Translations under genes and position numbers: made by a program | Notes under the pieces: model-generated | The model's input: only the letters and a program-made list of their open reading frames with translations | Databases searched by the model: none | What the model was told of the DNA's origin: nothing | In this document: in pieces, positions 39,469 through 47,423 of the stretch | Layout: the number at the start of each line of letters is the position of its first letter | Position numbering within the stretch: the first letter of the stretch is position 1 | Source: Pseudomonas sp. MWU15-20650 | GTDB lineage: Bacteria; Pseudomonadota; Gammaproteobacteria; Pseudomonadales; Pseudomonadaceae | DNA length: 64,000 nt | NCBI RefSeq assembly: GCF_023242475.1 | Contig: NZ_JALJFG010000004.1 | Location: 62,001 to 126,000 of the forward strand | Direction: 5' to 3'

Positions 39469-39727
39469 CGGCAGCACCTTTTGAATTTTTGTATCCAATT
39501 ATCCACGAATACAAAAAAGCAGGATGTGTGCCAAATAGCGTATGAAAAGGTTAAGTCATTGATTTCTTGAAATTAAGCGGAGTGACCTGACCGGCACTTG
39601 CGCGCGCGGGCTGAGGCGTGTGCTACCCAATAGCCCAGTGAACGCCCCACTATGTGCCACACGGTAGCGTTCAGGCACACCTCGCACCCGGCGCGGGAGT
39701 GGTGATGAGGGGCTTGCTCTCGATAGG
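39469..39727. other. intergenic region upstream of the GntR gene
   Basis: Contains the promoter side of the GntR gene, with the AT-rich stretch TTTTTGTATCCAATTATCC around 39480-39500, then about 190 bp in which I see no gene. It runs into the palindromic repeat at 39728. Confidence 0.5.
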
Positions 39728-39958
39728 CATAGGTCTCTACACAACTTTTGAAGGCCGTCATATTCCCCGGTGGCGAGCGGGCTTGCCCCGCGTTGGGCTG
39801 CGCAGCAGCCCCAAAAGCTATCTGCGCGGAGTATCGGGTACACCGCATTCGTCCTTCTTTGGGGGCGCTACGCGCCCCAACGCGGGGCAAGCCCGCTCGC
39901 CACAACAGCCGATTTGTCACAGGTTTTGCGTTCGACGGTGATTGTGTAGAGACCTATG
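39728..39958. repeat. 231-bp REPIN-containing palindromic element, copy 2 (intact terminal repeats)
   Basis: CATAGGTCTCTACACAA at 39728-39744 is matched exactly, in inverted form, at 39942-39958. Inside lie a REP unit starting GGTGGCGAGCGGGCTTG and its inverted partner ending CAAGCCCGCTCGCCAC, so the whole unit can fold on itself. No coding capacity. This looks like a non-autonomous element mobilised in trans, in the manner of REPINs with RAYT transposases, though the outer terminal repeats extend beyond a simple REPIN. Confidence 0.8.
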
Positions 39959-39970
39959 GACATCCGGGGG

Positions 39971-40193
39971 CATCGGTATCCACACAACTTTTGAAGACCG
40001 TCATATTCCCCTGTGGCGAGCGGGCTTGTCGAATCGTCGCACCGCCCGCGTTGGGCTGCGCAGCAGCCCCAAAACTGTCTCTGCGGAGTATCGGGTACAC
40101 CGCATTCGTCCCCAACGCGGGACAAGCCCGCTCGCCACAACAGCCGACTTGTCACAGATTTTGCGTTCGACGGTGATTGTGTAGATACCTATG
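39971..40193. repeat. REPIN-containing palindromic element, copy 3
   Basis: It follows copy 2 after 12 bp in the same orientation. Its ends, CATCGGTATCCACACAA and TTGTGTAGATACCTATG, differ from a perfect inverted pair at two positions. It shares the internal segment GCGGAGTATCGGGTACACCG with copy 2 and carries an extra CGAATCGTCGCACCG in its left REP arm. Nothing else is seen up to 40280. Confidence 0.78.
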
Positions 40194-40280
40194 CCTCGAT
40201 AGGCGTCAATTGATACGTCGGTGGTTTATCGACACGGCCCATGGCTGCAAAAAATGCTTCACAGCCGGGACATTCTCTTA

Positions 40281-40901
40281 TCAGCCGATATCGACGTGGA
40301 GGGCGATGTCCCAGGTGCCGGCACCATTTTTAGCCAGGCCGATCATCATCAGCCCGAGCGACTCGAGCGTCTGGGCCATCTGCAGGCCGCCGACATCCAA
40401 GGGACGCAGCCCGAGGCTCTCGAGGAAGATCGAGACGCGCGCCTTGGCGTGCGCATCGTCCGCCGCCATGAACGCGTCGAGGCGTTGATCCTGGGCAAGT
40501 ACGTGGCCAAAGACGGTATTGAACGCCTTGACGACATGCGCACTGGCGGGGGCGCCCTTGGCGATCTCCTGCGCACCGGAGCTGCCGTGGGGGGTGATGA
40601 GGCCCGAGAGATCGGGAGCGACCGGGTTGGTGATATCGATGATCACCTTGCCGTCGAGCGCTTTTCCAAAGTCGGCCAGTACCGCCAGCGCATGGGTGTA
40701 GGGCACGGCGAGAATGACGATGTCGCCCACCGGAGTGGCGCCGTAGGTCCCCGTGATTGTTCCGGATGCGAGCTTGTCGGCAAGCGCCTGTGCCTTGGCC
40801 AGGTCGCGGCTGACCACCTCGACGGTGTGTCCGGCCTTGGCGATACGGCCGCCGATAGCCGTGGCCATGCCTCCCGAACCGATGATGCTGATAGTGCTCA
40901 T
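40281..40901 (-). CDS. NADPH-dependent F420-reductase-like Rossmann oxidoreductase (module A)
   Basis: 206 aa. The N-terminal dinucleotide site ISIIGSGGMATAIGGRIAKAGHTVEVVSRD, then DIVILAVPYTHALAVLADFG, VIIDITNPV and HVVKAFNTVFG follow the NADP oxidoreductase coenzyme F420-dependent family. Pseudomonas has no F420, so the actual substrate is unknown; relatives act as NAD(P)H oxidoreductases. It is the distal gene of a two-gene operon whose promoter faces an HxlR regulator. Confidence 0.78.
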   Translation of the reverse strand: MSTISIIGSGGMATAIGGRIAKAGHTVEVVSRDLAKAQALADKLASGTITGTYGATPVGDIVILAVPYTHALAVLADFGKALDGKVIIDITNPVAPDLSGLITPHGSSGAQEIAKGAPASAHVVKAFNTVFGHVLAQDQRLDAFMAADDAHAKARVSIFLESLGLRPLDVGGLQMAQTLESLGLMMIGLAKNGAGTWDIALHVDIG

Positions 40902-40988
40902 GTGCAGTCTCCGTTTGAGATCGGTTACGCCGTCACGGCTTGGCCACCCGCCGGGCGCAGTGCGACCCGACGGTGTGCCGTCGCCTCG

Positions 40989-41930
40989 TCAGTCGGCCGG
41001 GAAGTAGTGACCACTATCAAGATCGGCGAAGAGGCCAGGCTGGGTCGGTTCCCAGCCAAGCACCCGGCGCGTGATCGTGTTCGAGGTCGGGGTGTCCAGC
41101 GTGACCAGATTCGCAAGGAAGCCGAAATAGCCGGGCAGCATCAGCACGTCCTCCGGGATAGGCACGGCCGGCAAATTCAAGCGGCTGGCAATGGCGTCGG
41201 CGATCTGACGGTACGGGATCGCCACTTCGGCGATTGCATGCCAGCTCCTGCCCCCCTCGCCTTTTTCCAGCGCCAGGCGAAACACGGTGGCGAGGTCACG
41301 GGCATGCACGGCCCCCCAACGGTTGGCGCCGTCTCCGGGGTAGCCGACGACACCCTTTTCCTTGGCCAGCCGGATCAACAGCACCAGGAAGCCTGCGTTA
41401 TCGGTGGCGCTGTGCATGATTTCAGGGATCCGTACGATCGAAGACCGTATGCCCTTTTCGGCGAGACCGATCACCGTGGTTTCCACGATGTTGCGAACCC
41501 GCAGGGTGTGCTTGTACGGATCGCCGCCAGGAAGGGGCGGATCCTCCTCGGTGGCCGGCCGGCCCAAGCCCTCCCAACCGGGTGAGCCGACGCTTCCAGA
41601 TACGACCAACGGTTTTCCGCTTCCAGCCAATGCTTCGCCATAGGCAAGCATGATCTCAAGCTCCGCGGCCGCAACGGCGTTGATCCCACCGGTTGGAAGC
41701 AGGTCCTGCCGATGCCCGAGATGAATGACGCCGTCCGAGGCTGCGGCCGCTTCCTTTAGCCCGTCGAGATCTTCGAGATTGCCGCGACGCACCTTGGCGC
41801 CAAGCGTAGCCGCCTGCGCTGCTGCCGTGTCGGACCGAGCCAGCGCAGTGACCTCATGGCCGGCGGCGATAAGATCAGAGATGACGTACGGACCGGAATG
41901 GCCGGTGCCGCCGGTAACAAAAACCTGCAT
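40989..41930 (-). CDS. atypical SDR / NAD-dependent epimerase-type reductase (module A)
   Basis: 313 aa. VFVTGGTGHSGPYVISDLIAAGHEVTALARS is an extended-SDR glycine motif (TGGTGHSG). The middle holds GVIHLGHRQD, and the C-terminal half RWGAVHARDLATVFRLALE. The active-site YxxxK appears as YKHTL and is not canonical, so it is a binding or atypical reductase member. ATG 41930 is chosen because it starts the fold. It is divergent from the HxlR gene at 42074 across two operator dyads. Confidence 0.78.
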   Translation of the reverse strand: MQVFVTGGTGHSGPYVISDLIAAGHEVTALARSDTAAAQAATLGAKVRRGNLEDLDGLKEAAAASDGVIHLGHRQDLLPTGGINAVAAAELEIMLAYGEALAGSGKPLVVSGSVGSPGWEGLGRPATEEDPPLPGGDPYKHTLRVRNIVETTVIGLAEKGIRSSIVRIPEIMHSATDNAGFLVLLIRLAKEKGVVGYPGDGANRWGAVHARDLATVFRLALEKGEGGRSWHAIAEVAIPYRQIADAIASRLNLPAVPIPEDVLMLPGYFGFLANLVTLDTPTSNTITRRVLGWEPTQPGLFADLDSGHYFPAD

Positions 41931-42007
41931 ATGCGTGTTCCTCGTGGGTGATGCGGTGCGGGAAAAGGGACTGGGAGACTCAACGTAGAATCCATGCTGG
42001 TCTTTTA

Positions 42008-42056
42008 ACTTGCAAAAAGCAAGTGATCTAGAGATTTTTACTTGCGACAAGCAAGT
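42008..42056. promoter_or_regulatory. twin operator dyads between module A and its HxlR regulator
   Basis: ACTTGCAAAAAGCAAGT (42008-42024) and ACTTGCGACAAGCAAGT (42040-42056) are two palindromes with identical 6-bp arms and 5-bp spacers. Their centres are 32 bp apart, about three helical turns. They lie in the divergent promoter region, so the adjacent HxlR protein is the obvious ligand. Confidence 0.7.
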
Positions 42057-42073
42057 GATGCTAAGATCCAGCC

Positions 42074-42526
42074 ATGAAGACAACACCTAAAGCAGACTTT
42101 CGATCCCATTGCGCGGTGAACTACGGCGTGGAGATTTTCGGCGACCGCTGGTCGCTCTTGATCATTCGCGACATCGTTTTTGTGGGGAAGAAAACGTATG
42201 GCGATTTCCTGAAATCGGAAGAGGGAATCGCGACCAATGTTCTGGCTTCCCGACTTGCCTTTCTGGAGGAGCAAGGCGTTCTCTCGAAGGCGCCCAACCC
42301 CGACGACAGACGCAAGGACTTCTACACGCTGACCGAGAAGGGCCTGGACCTCATTCCCATTGTGATCAACATTGTGCTCTGGAGCGCGAAGCACGACTTG
42401 AAGTCGTACGTGCGGCGCCGCGAGGAGTTTGTGGCTCGATTAAGTCAAAACCCGATGCAGGTGAGCGAGGAAGTGAAGATGCTGGTCCGCAATGGCGGGT
42501 GCATCTTTCCTGAGGGCGGGGGATGA
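42074..42526 (+). CDS. HxlR-family transcriptional regulator (module A)
   Basis: 150 aa, single winged helix of the HxlR type: HCAVNYGVEIFGDRWSLLIIRDIVFVGKKTYGDFLKSEEGIATNVLASRLAFLEEQGVL, then the wing PNPDDRRKDFYTLTEKG. Cys13 near the N-terminus is in the place where some HxlR relatives sense oxidants or electrophiles. It starts 17 bp after the second of two 17-bp palindromes that it probably binds. GGCGGC/GCCGCC hairpin follows as its terminator. Confidence 0.82.
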   Translation: MKTTPKADFRSHCAVNYGVEIFGDRWSLLIIRDIVFVGKKTYGDFLKSEEGIATNVLASRLAFLEEQGVLSKAPNPDDRRKDFYTLTEKGLDLIPIVINIVLWSAKHDLKSYVRRREEFVARLSQNPMQVSEEVKMLVRNGGCIFPEGGG

Positions 42527-42528
42527 AC

Positions 42529-42547
42529 AAGGCGGCGAACGCCGCCC
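42529..42547 (+). terminator. terminator-like hairpin after the module A HxlR gene
   Basis: GGCGGC (42531-42536) pairs with GCCGCC (42541-42546) around GAAC, three bases after the HxlR stop. There is no strong U-tract, so efficiency is unsure. Confidence 0.4.
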
Positions 42548-42622
42548 TGTCTATCGGCGAGGTCCTGAGGTCGCCCTTTTCCACGAGGCAGCCGCGCATC
42601 AACATGTGCGATCACTGATCCC

Positions 42623-43222
42623 TCAATCGAACCGGACCAAGTCCTTAAAGATCAACTGACCCCAGCTGTTTCCGCGCGCTTGCACAAGCAGCCCACCTTC
42701 CGAAAGCCCGCCGAGTTTGATCGGCGAGAACCCGAGATTTTCCGCCAGCGTACCAATCTCCGCTGCTGCGGCGGCGTCATCGCTCGCCAGGAACACGACT
42801 CTCCTGCCACCCTGTACGTCCGGGTCCTGGTCTAGAACGGCAGCCACCAAATGGTTGAAGCCCTTGACCAGCCTTGCACCCGTGAAGGCCTGCGCGACGA
42901 CCTTGGAAGACGGCTGCCCTCCCAGTTCCTCAGGGGGTACGCCGTAGGCATTGGTCACATCGATGAGGGTTTTGCCCTTCCAGGTTGGCAGCACCTTCGC
43001 GACTTCCCGGTGCGACTCAAAACGAACAGCCAAAAAGATGATCTCCGCCGTGAGTGCTTCCACCAGTGTTTTCGGGATGATCAAGGGGCCAATCGCGGCC
43101 GCATCGGCGGCAAAGCTTTCCGGATTGCGCGTGGTTGCAACGGATACTTCGATACCTTTGCGGGCAAACGCCCTGGCAAGCGCCTGGCCGAGCTTGCCGA
43201 AGCCGATAATTGCGTAACGCAT
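42623..43222 (-). CDS. NADPH-dependent F420-reductase-like Rossmann oxidoreductase (module B)
   Basis: 199 aa. AIIGFGKLGQALARAFARKGIEVSVATTRNP is the NAD(P) site. EIIFLAVRFESHREVAKVL, LIDVTNAYG and LVKGFNHLVAAVL parallel the module A protein at 40281. It belongs to the same superfamily but has diverged, so the two modules are not a recent tandem copy. ATG 43222 begins the Rossmann strand. It is the distal gene of the module B operon. Confidence 0.78.
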   Translation of the reverse strand: MRYAIIGFGKLGQALARAFARKGIEVSVATTRNPESFAADAAAIGPLIIPKTLVEALTAEIIFLAVRFESHREVAKVLPTWKGKTLIDVTNAYGVPPEELGGQPSSKVVAQAFTGARLVKGFNHLVAAVLDQDPDVQGGRRVVFLASDDAAAAAEIGTLAENLGFSPIKLGGLSEGGLLVQARGNSWGQLIFKDLVRFD

Positions 43223-43295
43223 AAAAATCTCCTTGGGTGTGCAACGCCCTGCGGGCTCCGAAGCGGGCATGGAGCGACCGCTCGGGCGTAGCGCA

Positions 43296-44030
43296 TCAGA
43301 TTTGCGCCAGACCGCCGTCGACGGCGACCTCACTGGCGGTCATGAAGCTGCTGTCGTGCGACGCGAGAAATGCGGCTGCCGCTCCGATCTCCGCCGGATC
43401 GGCCATGCGCTGGAGCGGATTCATCGAGGCGAAGACCTTCATGCCGTCCTCGCCTAGCGCGGCCTTCGCGAGTTCGGTCGCCGTCGGCCCGGGCGACAAT
43501 ACGTTGACCCGGATACCGGTGCCCTTCAGGTCCTGCGCCCACGTGCGCGCGAGGTTGCGCACTGCCGCCTTGCTTGCGCTGTAGACGCTGAATGCCGGAG
43601 CGCCCGTGGTACCGGCGCTGGATCCGGTCAGGATGATCGAACCGCCCTGCCCCATCAGCGGCAGCGCCTTCTGGACCGTGAAGATCAAGCCCTTCACGTT
43701 GGTCTCGAAGGTTTCGTCAATGTGCTCGGCAGTGATCTTGCCGAGCGCAAGCGGGCTTCCCGCACCGGCATTGGCGAAGACGATGTCGAGGGTTCCGCGC
43801 TCGGCCTTCACTGCCGCGTAGAGTCGGTCAAGGTCGGCCTGATCAGAGACCGAGCCCTTCACCGCGCGGGCATTGGCCCCGAGCTCGGCGATGGCCGCGT
43901 CGAGCGCTTCCTGTCGGCGACCGAAGATGAAGACAAAGGCCCCCTCCTCGATGAAGCGTTTGGCTGCGGCAAGGCCGATGCCGGTAGCGCCGCCGGTGAT
44001 CACGGCGGTCTTTCCATTCAGTCTGGTCAT
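43296..44030 (-). CDS. short-chain dehydrogenase/reductase (module B)
   Basis: 244 aa classical SDR. TGGATGIG at about residues 12-19, FANAGAG, catalytic Ser in LTGSSAG, and YSASK are intact, with SPGPTATEL and the C-terminal ASEVAVDGGLAQI. Substrate unknown. The start at 44030 has GAAGGA about 8 bases upstream; an in-frame ATG lies at 44039. It is divergent from the second HxlR gene. Confidence 0.83.
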   Translation of the reverse strand: MTRLNGKTAVITGGATGIGLAAAKRFIEEGAFVFIFGRRQEALDAAIAELGANARAVKGSVSDQADLDRLYAAVKAERGTLDIVFANAGAGSPLALGKITAEHIDETFETNVKGLIFTVQKALPLMGQGGSIILTGSSAGTTGAPAFSVYSASKAAVRNLARTWAQDLKGTGIRVNVLSPGPTATELAKAALGEDGMKVFASMNPLQRMADPAEIGAAAAFLASHDSSFMTASEVAVDGGLAQI

Positions 44031-44113
44031 GACATGCATCCTTCGTTGGCGTTGTACCCAAGCAGGAAATTGCTTGCTTGAGACGAGGATGCAGCGCTGA
44101 TAACCTAAGGACA

Positions 44114-44136
44114 AGTATGCACCTTTTGGTAAGTAT
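44114..44136. promoter_or_regulatory. candidate HxlR operator of module B
   Basis: AGTATGCACC and GGTAAGTAT flank a TTTT centre, an imperfect dyad of the kind bound by HxlR/QorR-type regulators (ACTTAC arms on the other strand). It ends 6 bp before the start of the HxlR gene and faces the divergent SDR. Confidence 0.5.
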
Positions 44137-44142
44137 CAAAAA

Positions 44143-44505
44143 ATGACGACAACAACGGAAATCTGCGACACCGGTTGCGGGCTCAACGCCACGCTGCGCA
44201 TCATCTCAGGCAAATGGAAACCGCTGGTCCTGTTTTTCCTGCGCAGCGGCCCGAAACGCTATGGCGAGCTCAAGCGTTTGATCCCTGGCGTCAGCGACAA
44301 GGTCCTGATCCAGCAGTTGAAGGATCTGGAAGCCGACCAGGTGCTGGCGCGAAACGACTACAAGGAAGTGCCCCCGCGCGTGGACTACACGCTGACCCCG
44401 CTCGGCCGTAGCCTGGCTGATGCGATCATCCCGCTGTGCACCTGGGGAACCGAGAACGCGGCGCAAATGGCAAGCATCTTCGCCAAGCGCGACGCTTTGG
44501 CCTAG
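44143..44505 (+). CDS. HxlR-family transcriptional regulator (module B)
   Basis: 120 aa. LNATLRIISGKWKPLVLFFLRSGPKRYGELKRLIPGVSDKVLIQQLKDLEADQVLARNDYKEVPPRVDYTLTPLG is a textbook HxlR winged helix. Two Cys lie at the N-terminus (EICDTGCGL); in relatives one N-terminal Cys senses quinones or electrophiles. It is divergent from the module B SDR and oxidoreductase, mirroring module A. Confidence 0.85.
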   Translation: MTTTTEICDTGCGLNATLRIISGKWKPLVLFFLRSGPKRYGELKRLIPGVSDKVLIQQLKDLEADQVLARNDYKEVPPRVDYTLTPLGRSLADAIIPLCTWGTENAAQMASIFAKRDALA

Positions 44506-44534
44506 CGGGATGCGGCCTCCTCTAGCTTCGCGTG

Positions 44535-45081
44535 CTACACGAGTTTCGCTGTTTCAGTTGCCCCTTTATTGTCAGGACGGATCTTGAACCAGATGGAGTA
44601 CATCGCGGGCAGGAACACCAGCGTCATGATGGTGCCGACGAACGTGCCTTCGACCAGCGTGTAGGCCAGCGTCCCCCAGAAGACGGAGTGTGTCAGCGGA
44701 ATGAATGCCAGGTTCTCGCCAAGGGTGTACAGCCCATGGGGGCAGTGGTAGCACGTGCCGCAATGTTGGCATGCACCGGCTCGCCAACGCTGAAACCCAG
44801 CACGCCGGCACCGAGTTCGACGATCTCGCCACAAAACTCATGACCGAGAATGCATTGGCCCTTTATCCCGGTCAGCGGATGGGGGCGTCAACCGGTATGA
44901 ACACCGGCCCTGCCACATACTCATGCAAATCGGACCCACACATTCCGCACCACTGCACGCGAATCTGCAGCCAACCAGCAGGTGGCGAAATTGGCAGCGG
45001 AACGTCTTCCACGCGGATATCGTTACGGCCGTGCCAAACAGCGGCAGGCATGCTGCGTTGGGGATTGAACGAAAGGGTCAT
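44535..45081 (-). pseudogene. chimeric remnant: 2,3-butanediol dehydrogenase 5' part fused to RND efflux pump 3' end
   Basis: From 45081 the minus strand reads MPAAVWHGRNDIRVEDVPLP and CGMCGSDLHEYVAGPVFIPVDAP, the N-terminus of a zinc-dependent butanediol dehydrogenase. A missing base near 44880 shifts the frame. LTGIKGQCILGHEFCGEIVELGAG follows in another frame, then a further deletion near 44774, then ACQHCGTCYHCPHGLY. At GENLAF (44703-44720) it runs straight in frame into IPLTHSVFWGTLAYTLVEG and VGTIMTLVFLPAMYSIWF, the last membrane part of an RND transporter, ending at 44535. The product cannot be a working enzyme. Confidence 0.75.
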
Positions 45082-45267
45082 CGCCAATAAGGCTATTGGG
45101 TTGTTTGCACAGTTCGACGGCGTTAATCGATCCGAGCAACGGTGCCTACCCAGCATCATGCAGGTAGCGTCGCTGATCGGCCCGAAAACGAACCTCTAGA
45201 AAAATCACCAGCTGAAACGAATCAGCTTCAACAAAAAACCAAATTATGCACAAATGCATTTTTACCC

Positions 45268-45296
45268 TTGACCCGGAGGGATGAGTCTTTTAAAGT
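45268..45296 (+). promoter_or_regulatory. putative sigma-70 promoter of the levansucrase gene
   Basis: TTGACC (45268-45273) and TAAAGT (45291-45296) are spaced by 17 bp. The transcription start expected a few bases later would fall at the edge of the LexA-like box at 45303. Confidence 0.45.
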
Positions 45297-45302
45297 CAAA
45301 TG

Positions 45303-45320
45303 ACTGTATATGGATACAGT
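45303..45320. promoter_or_regulatory. LexA (SOS) box in front of the levansucrase gene
   Basis: ACTGTATATGGATACAGT fits the LexA consensus CTGT-N8-ACAG exactly, with perfect 6-bp arms. It lies 38 bp upstream of the levansucrase start and overlaps the expected transcription start. In Pseudomonas syringae, lscB/lscC are driven by a phage-derived promoter element, so an SOS operator here could be a phage inheritance. Confidence 0.65.
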
Positions 45321-45357
45321 ATTTTCTTGACTCAATTCATGGACGAGGTCTTTCCCT

Positions 45358-46632
45358 ATGAAAAGCAACACTGAAAAATTTGGTAAAACACCCCATCAAC
45401 CCAGCCTGTGGACCCGAGCCGATGCGCTGAAAGTCCGCGCGGACGATCCCACGACCACCCAGCCACTGGTCAGTGCGGACTTCCCGGTACTGAACGATAA
45501 GGTGTTTATCTGGGACACCATGCCGCTGCGTGATATCGACGGCAACATCACCTCTGTCGATGGCTGGTCGGTGATCTTCACCCTGACCGCGGATCGTCAC
45601 CCGAACGACCCGCAATACCTCGACCAGAACGGCAACTACGACGTCATCCGCGACTGGAACGACCGTCATGGCCGGGCAAAGATGTACTACTGGTTCTCCC
45701 GCACCGGCAAGGACTGGAAACTCGGTGGCCGGGTAATGGCTGAAGGGGTTTCGCCGACCGTTCGCGAATGGGCCGGCACGCCGATCCTGTTGAACGAACA
45801 GGGTGAAGTGGACCTGTACTACACCGCAGTAACCCCCGGCGCGACCATCGTCAAGGTGCGTGGCCGCGTGGTGACCACCGAGCATGGCGTCAGCCTGGTG
45901 GGCTTCGAGAAGGTCAAGCCGCTGTTCGAGGCCGACGGCAAGATGTACCAGACCGAAGCGCAGAACGCCTTTTGGGGCTTCCGTGATCCATGGCCGTTCC
46001 GCGACCCGAATGACGGCAAGCTGTATATGCTGTTTGAGGGCAACGTGGCCGGCGAGCGCGGCTCGCACAAGGTCGGTGATGCAGAAATCGGCGATGTGCC
46101 GCCAGGTTATGAGGACGTCGGTAACTCACGCTTCCAGACGGCCTGTGTCGGTATCGCCGTGGCCCGTGACGAAGACGGGGACGACTGGGAAATGCTGCCG
46201 CCGCTGCTGACCGCAGTCGGCGTCAACGACCAGACCGAACGCCCGCACTTCGTGTTCCAGGACGGCAAGTACTACCTGTTCACCATCAGCCACACCTTCA
46301 CCTATGCCGACGGGGTGACCGGTCCGGACGGAGTGTACGGTTTTGTCGCAGATTCGCTGTTCGGCCCTTACGTGCCCTTGAACGGTTCCGGCCTGGTACT
46401 GGGCAACCCGTCTTCCCAACCGTTCCAGACCTACTCGCACTGTGTGATGCCCAACGGCCTGGTGACCTCATTCATCGACAGCGTACCGACCAACGAAGCT
46501 GGAATACAGATTCGTATCGGCGGCACTGAGGCACCGACGGTGGGCATCAAGATCAAAGGGCAGCAGACATTCGTGGTCGCCGAGTATGACTACGGTTACA
46601 TCCCGCCGATGCTCGACGTCACGCTCAAGTAA
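45358..46632 (+). CDS. lsc: levansucrase (GH68)
   Basis: 424 aa. Nucleophile Asp in VFIWDTMPL, transition-state stabiliser in FRDPWPF, and general acid/base Glu in NDQTERPHF are all present, with AGTPILLN and [19 protein letters not shown]. It makes levan from sucrose outside the cell. No signal peptide is visible, as in Pseudomonas Lsc enzymes, which are exported without a cleavable leader. GAGG precedes the ATG. The upstream SOS-type operator is unusual for a sugar gene. Confidence 0.93.
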   Translation: MKSNTEKFGKTPHQPSLWTRADALKVRADDPTTTQPLVSADFPVLNDKVFIWDTMPLRDIDGNITSVDGWSVIFTLTADRHPNDPQYLDQNGNYDVIRDWNDRHGRAKMYYWFSRTGKDWKLGGRVMAEGVSPTVREWAGTPILLNEQGEVDLYYTAVTPGATIVKVRGRVVTTEHGVSLVGFEKVKPLFEADGKMYQTEAQNAFWGFRDPWPFRDPNDGKLYMLFEGNVAGERGSHKVGDAEIGDVPPGYEDVGNSRFQTACVGIAVARDEDGDDWEMLPPLLTAVGVNDQTERPHFVFQDGKYYLFTISHTFTYADGVTGPDGVYGFVADSLFGPYVPLNGSGLVLGNPSSQPFQTYSHCVMPNGLVTSFIDSVPTNEAGIQIRIGGTEAPTVGIKIKGQQTFVVAEYDYGYIPPMLDVTLK

Positions 46633-47064
46633 TCGCTACCCAGGGTGCTCAGGCAGCGGGTTTGAGTTCGATGAAAAACTCGTTGTGGATATGATCGAGA
46701 TATCCCGCCTGACGCACTGCGACTTTGTTCGCAAACCCGCTTGAACAACGCGTAGTAACGACCCTTCGGAACTGGCTACAAGGACGTAGCCAGTAACGGC
46801 CCCCCTGGACAGTGATCGCCACCCTCTCCAGCCCGATCAGCGGGGCGGAGGGTTGCGCCAACCTGACCACCTCGAACACCCACCGCGACAACCTCCCCCG
46901 CTTCAAGAACGTCGATGGCATCGCTTCATTGCGCATTCGGCAACGCTGCTTTTGCCCGAACGGGCAATCAGAGCGGCCGACCGCGCGCGCCGTTGGTATT
47001 GGCCGGCAGTCAATTCGATCAAAAACGACGCGCAACGCGGTCTAGCCTGATGCACAGGACGTGC
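46633..47064. other. 432-bp region with no recognisable gene
   Basis: Short overlapping open frames exist on both strands but none shows a family signature or a ribosome site. Composition is that of former coding DNA. Given the broken genes on both sides I read it as decayed sequence. Confidence 0.5.
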
Positions 47065-47328
47065 TTAGGGCGCGAGTATTTGCTGAAGAAACGTTATGAA
47101 TACATTGATGCGGCTGGAACCACGGTGGTTGGCCAGATACAGCGCATTGATGCAGGTGCTTGCACTGCCTGGGCTGACTTCATATTGCTCCAGCACCCGC
47201 ATCAGCCGACGGTTTTCTACCTGGTCCGCCAAGGGCACCAGGAAAAACAATCCGAGCGCATAACCAATCTGAGTCAGTGAAACGATGAAACTCGCGCGCC
47301 CACTCGACGTCACGCAAATGTCACGCAC
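47065..47328 (-). pseudogene. chimeric remnant: MFS transporter segment fused to LysR C-terminus
   Basis: The minus strand reads SFIVSLTQIGYALGLFFLVPLADQVENRRLM, a loop and membrane segment of a major-facilitator transporter. Without a stop it continues RVLEQYEVSPGS, INALYLANHRGSSRINVFI and FLQQILAP, the closing strands of a LysR effector domain. Neither gene is complete. The join lies around ENRRLM, a string that fits both families, so a deletion through short homology is likely. Family calls are from pattern memory. Confidence 0.5.
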
Positions 47329-47335
47329 ATGAAAA

Positions 47336-47360
47336 AGGCCAATGCTGTGAACATTGGCCT
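47336..47360 (-). terminator. terminator beyond the tRNA-Pro 3' fragment
   Basis: AGGCCAATG (47336-47344) pairs with CATTGGCCT (47352-47360); on the minus strand it is followed by five U. It is placed like a tRNA terminator, 17 bp beyond the tRNA fragment, and probably is the original terminator of tRNA-Pro before the insertion. Confidence 0.7.
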
Positions 47361-47372
47361 AAGTCATTGAAA

Positions 47373-47423
47373 TATATGGTCGGGACGGAGTGATTCGAAC
47401 ACTCACCCCCTAGCACCCCATGC
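47373..47423 (-). repeat. duplicated 3' part of tRNA-Pro (distal attachment site)
   Basis: 51 bp matching 49348-49398 with two mismatches, the first 32 bp being identical. It covers the CCA end, acceptor strand, T-arm and anticodon loop of the tRNA-Pro gene. The acceptor 5' half and D-arm are missing. This is the classic scar of site-specific integration into a tRNA 3' end. Confidence 0.8.

Noticed and set aside
39728..40193. CRISPR array
   Set aside because: The repeats are long inverted REP units without regular short spacers; no cas genes are present.
46633..47064. A 128-codon gene on the minus strand after levansucrase
   Set aside because: No family pattern, no ribosome site, and broken genes on both sides; more likely decayed DNA.
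47377..47423. A second tRNA-Pro gene
   Set aside because: Only the 3' half is present; the acceptor 5' strand and D-arm are replaced by unrelated DNA, so it is an attachment-site scar.
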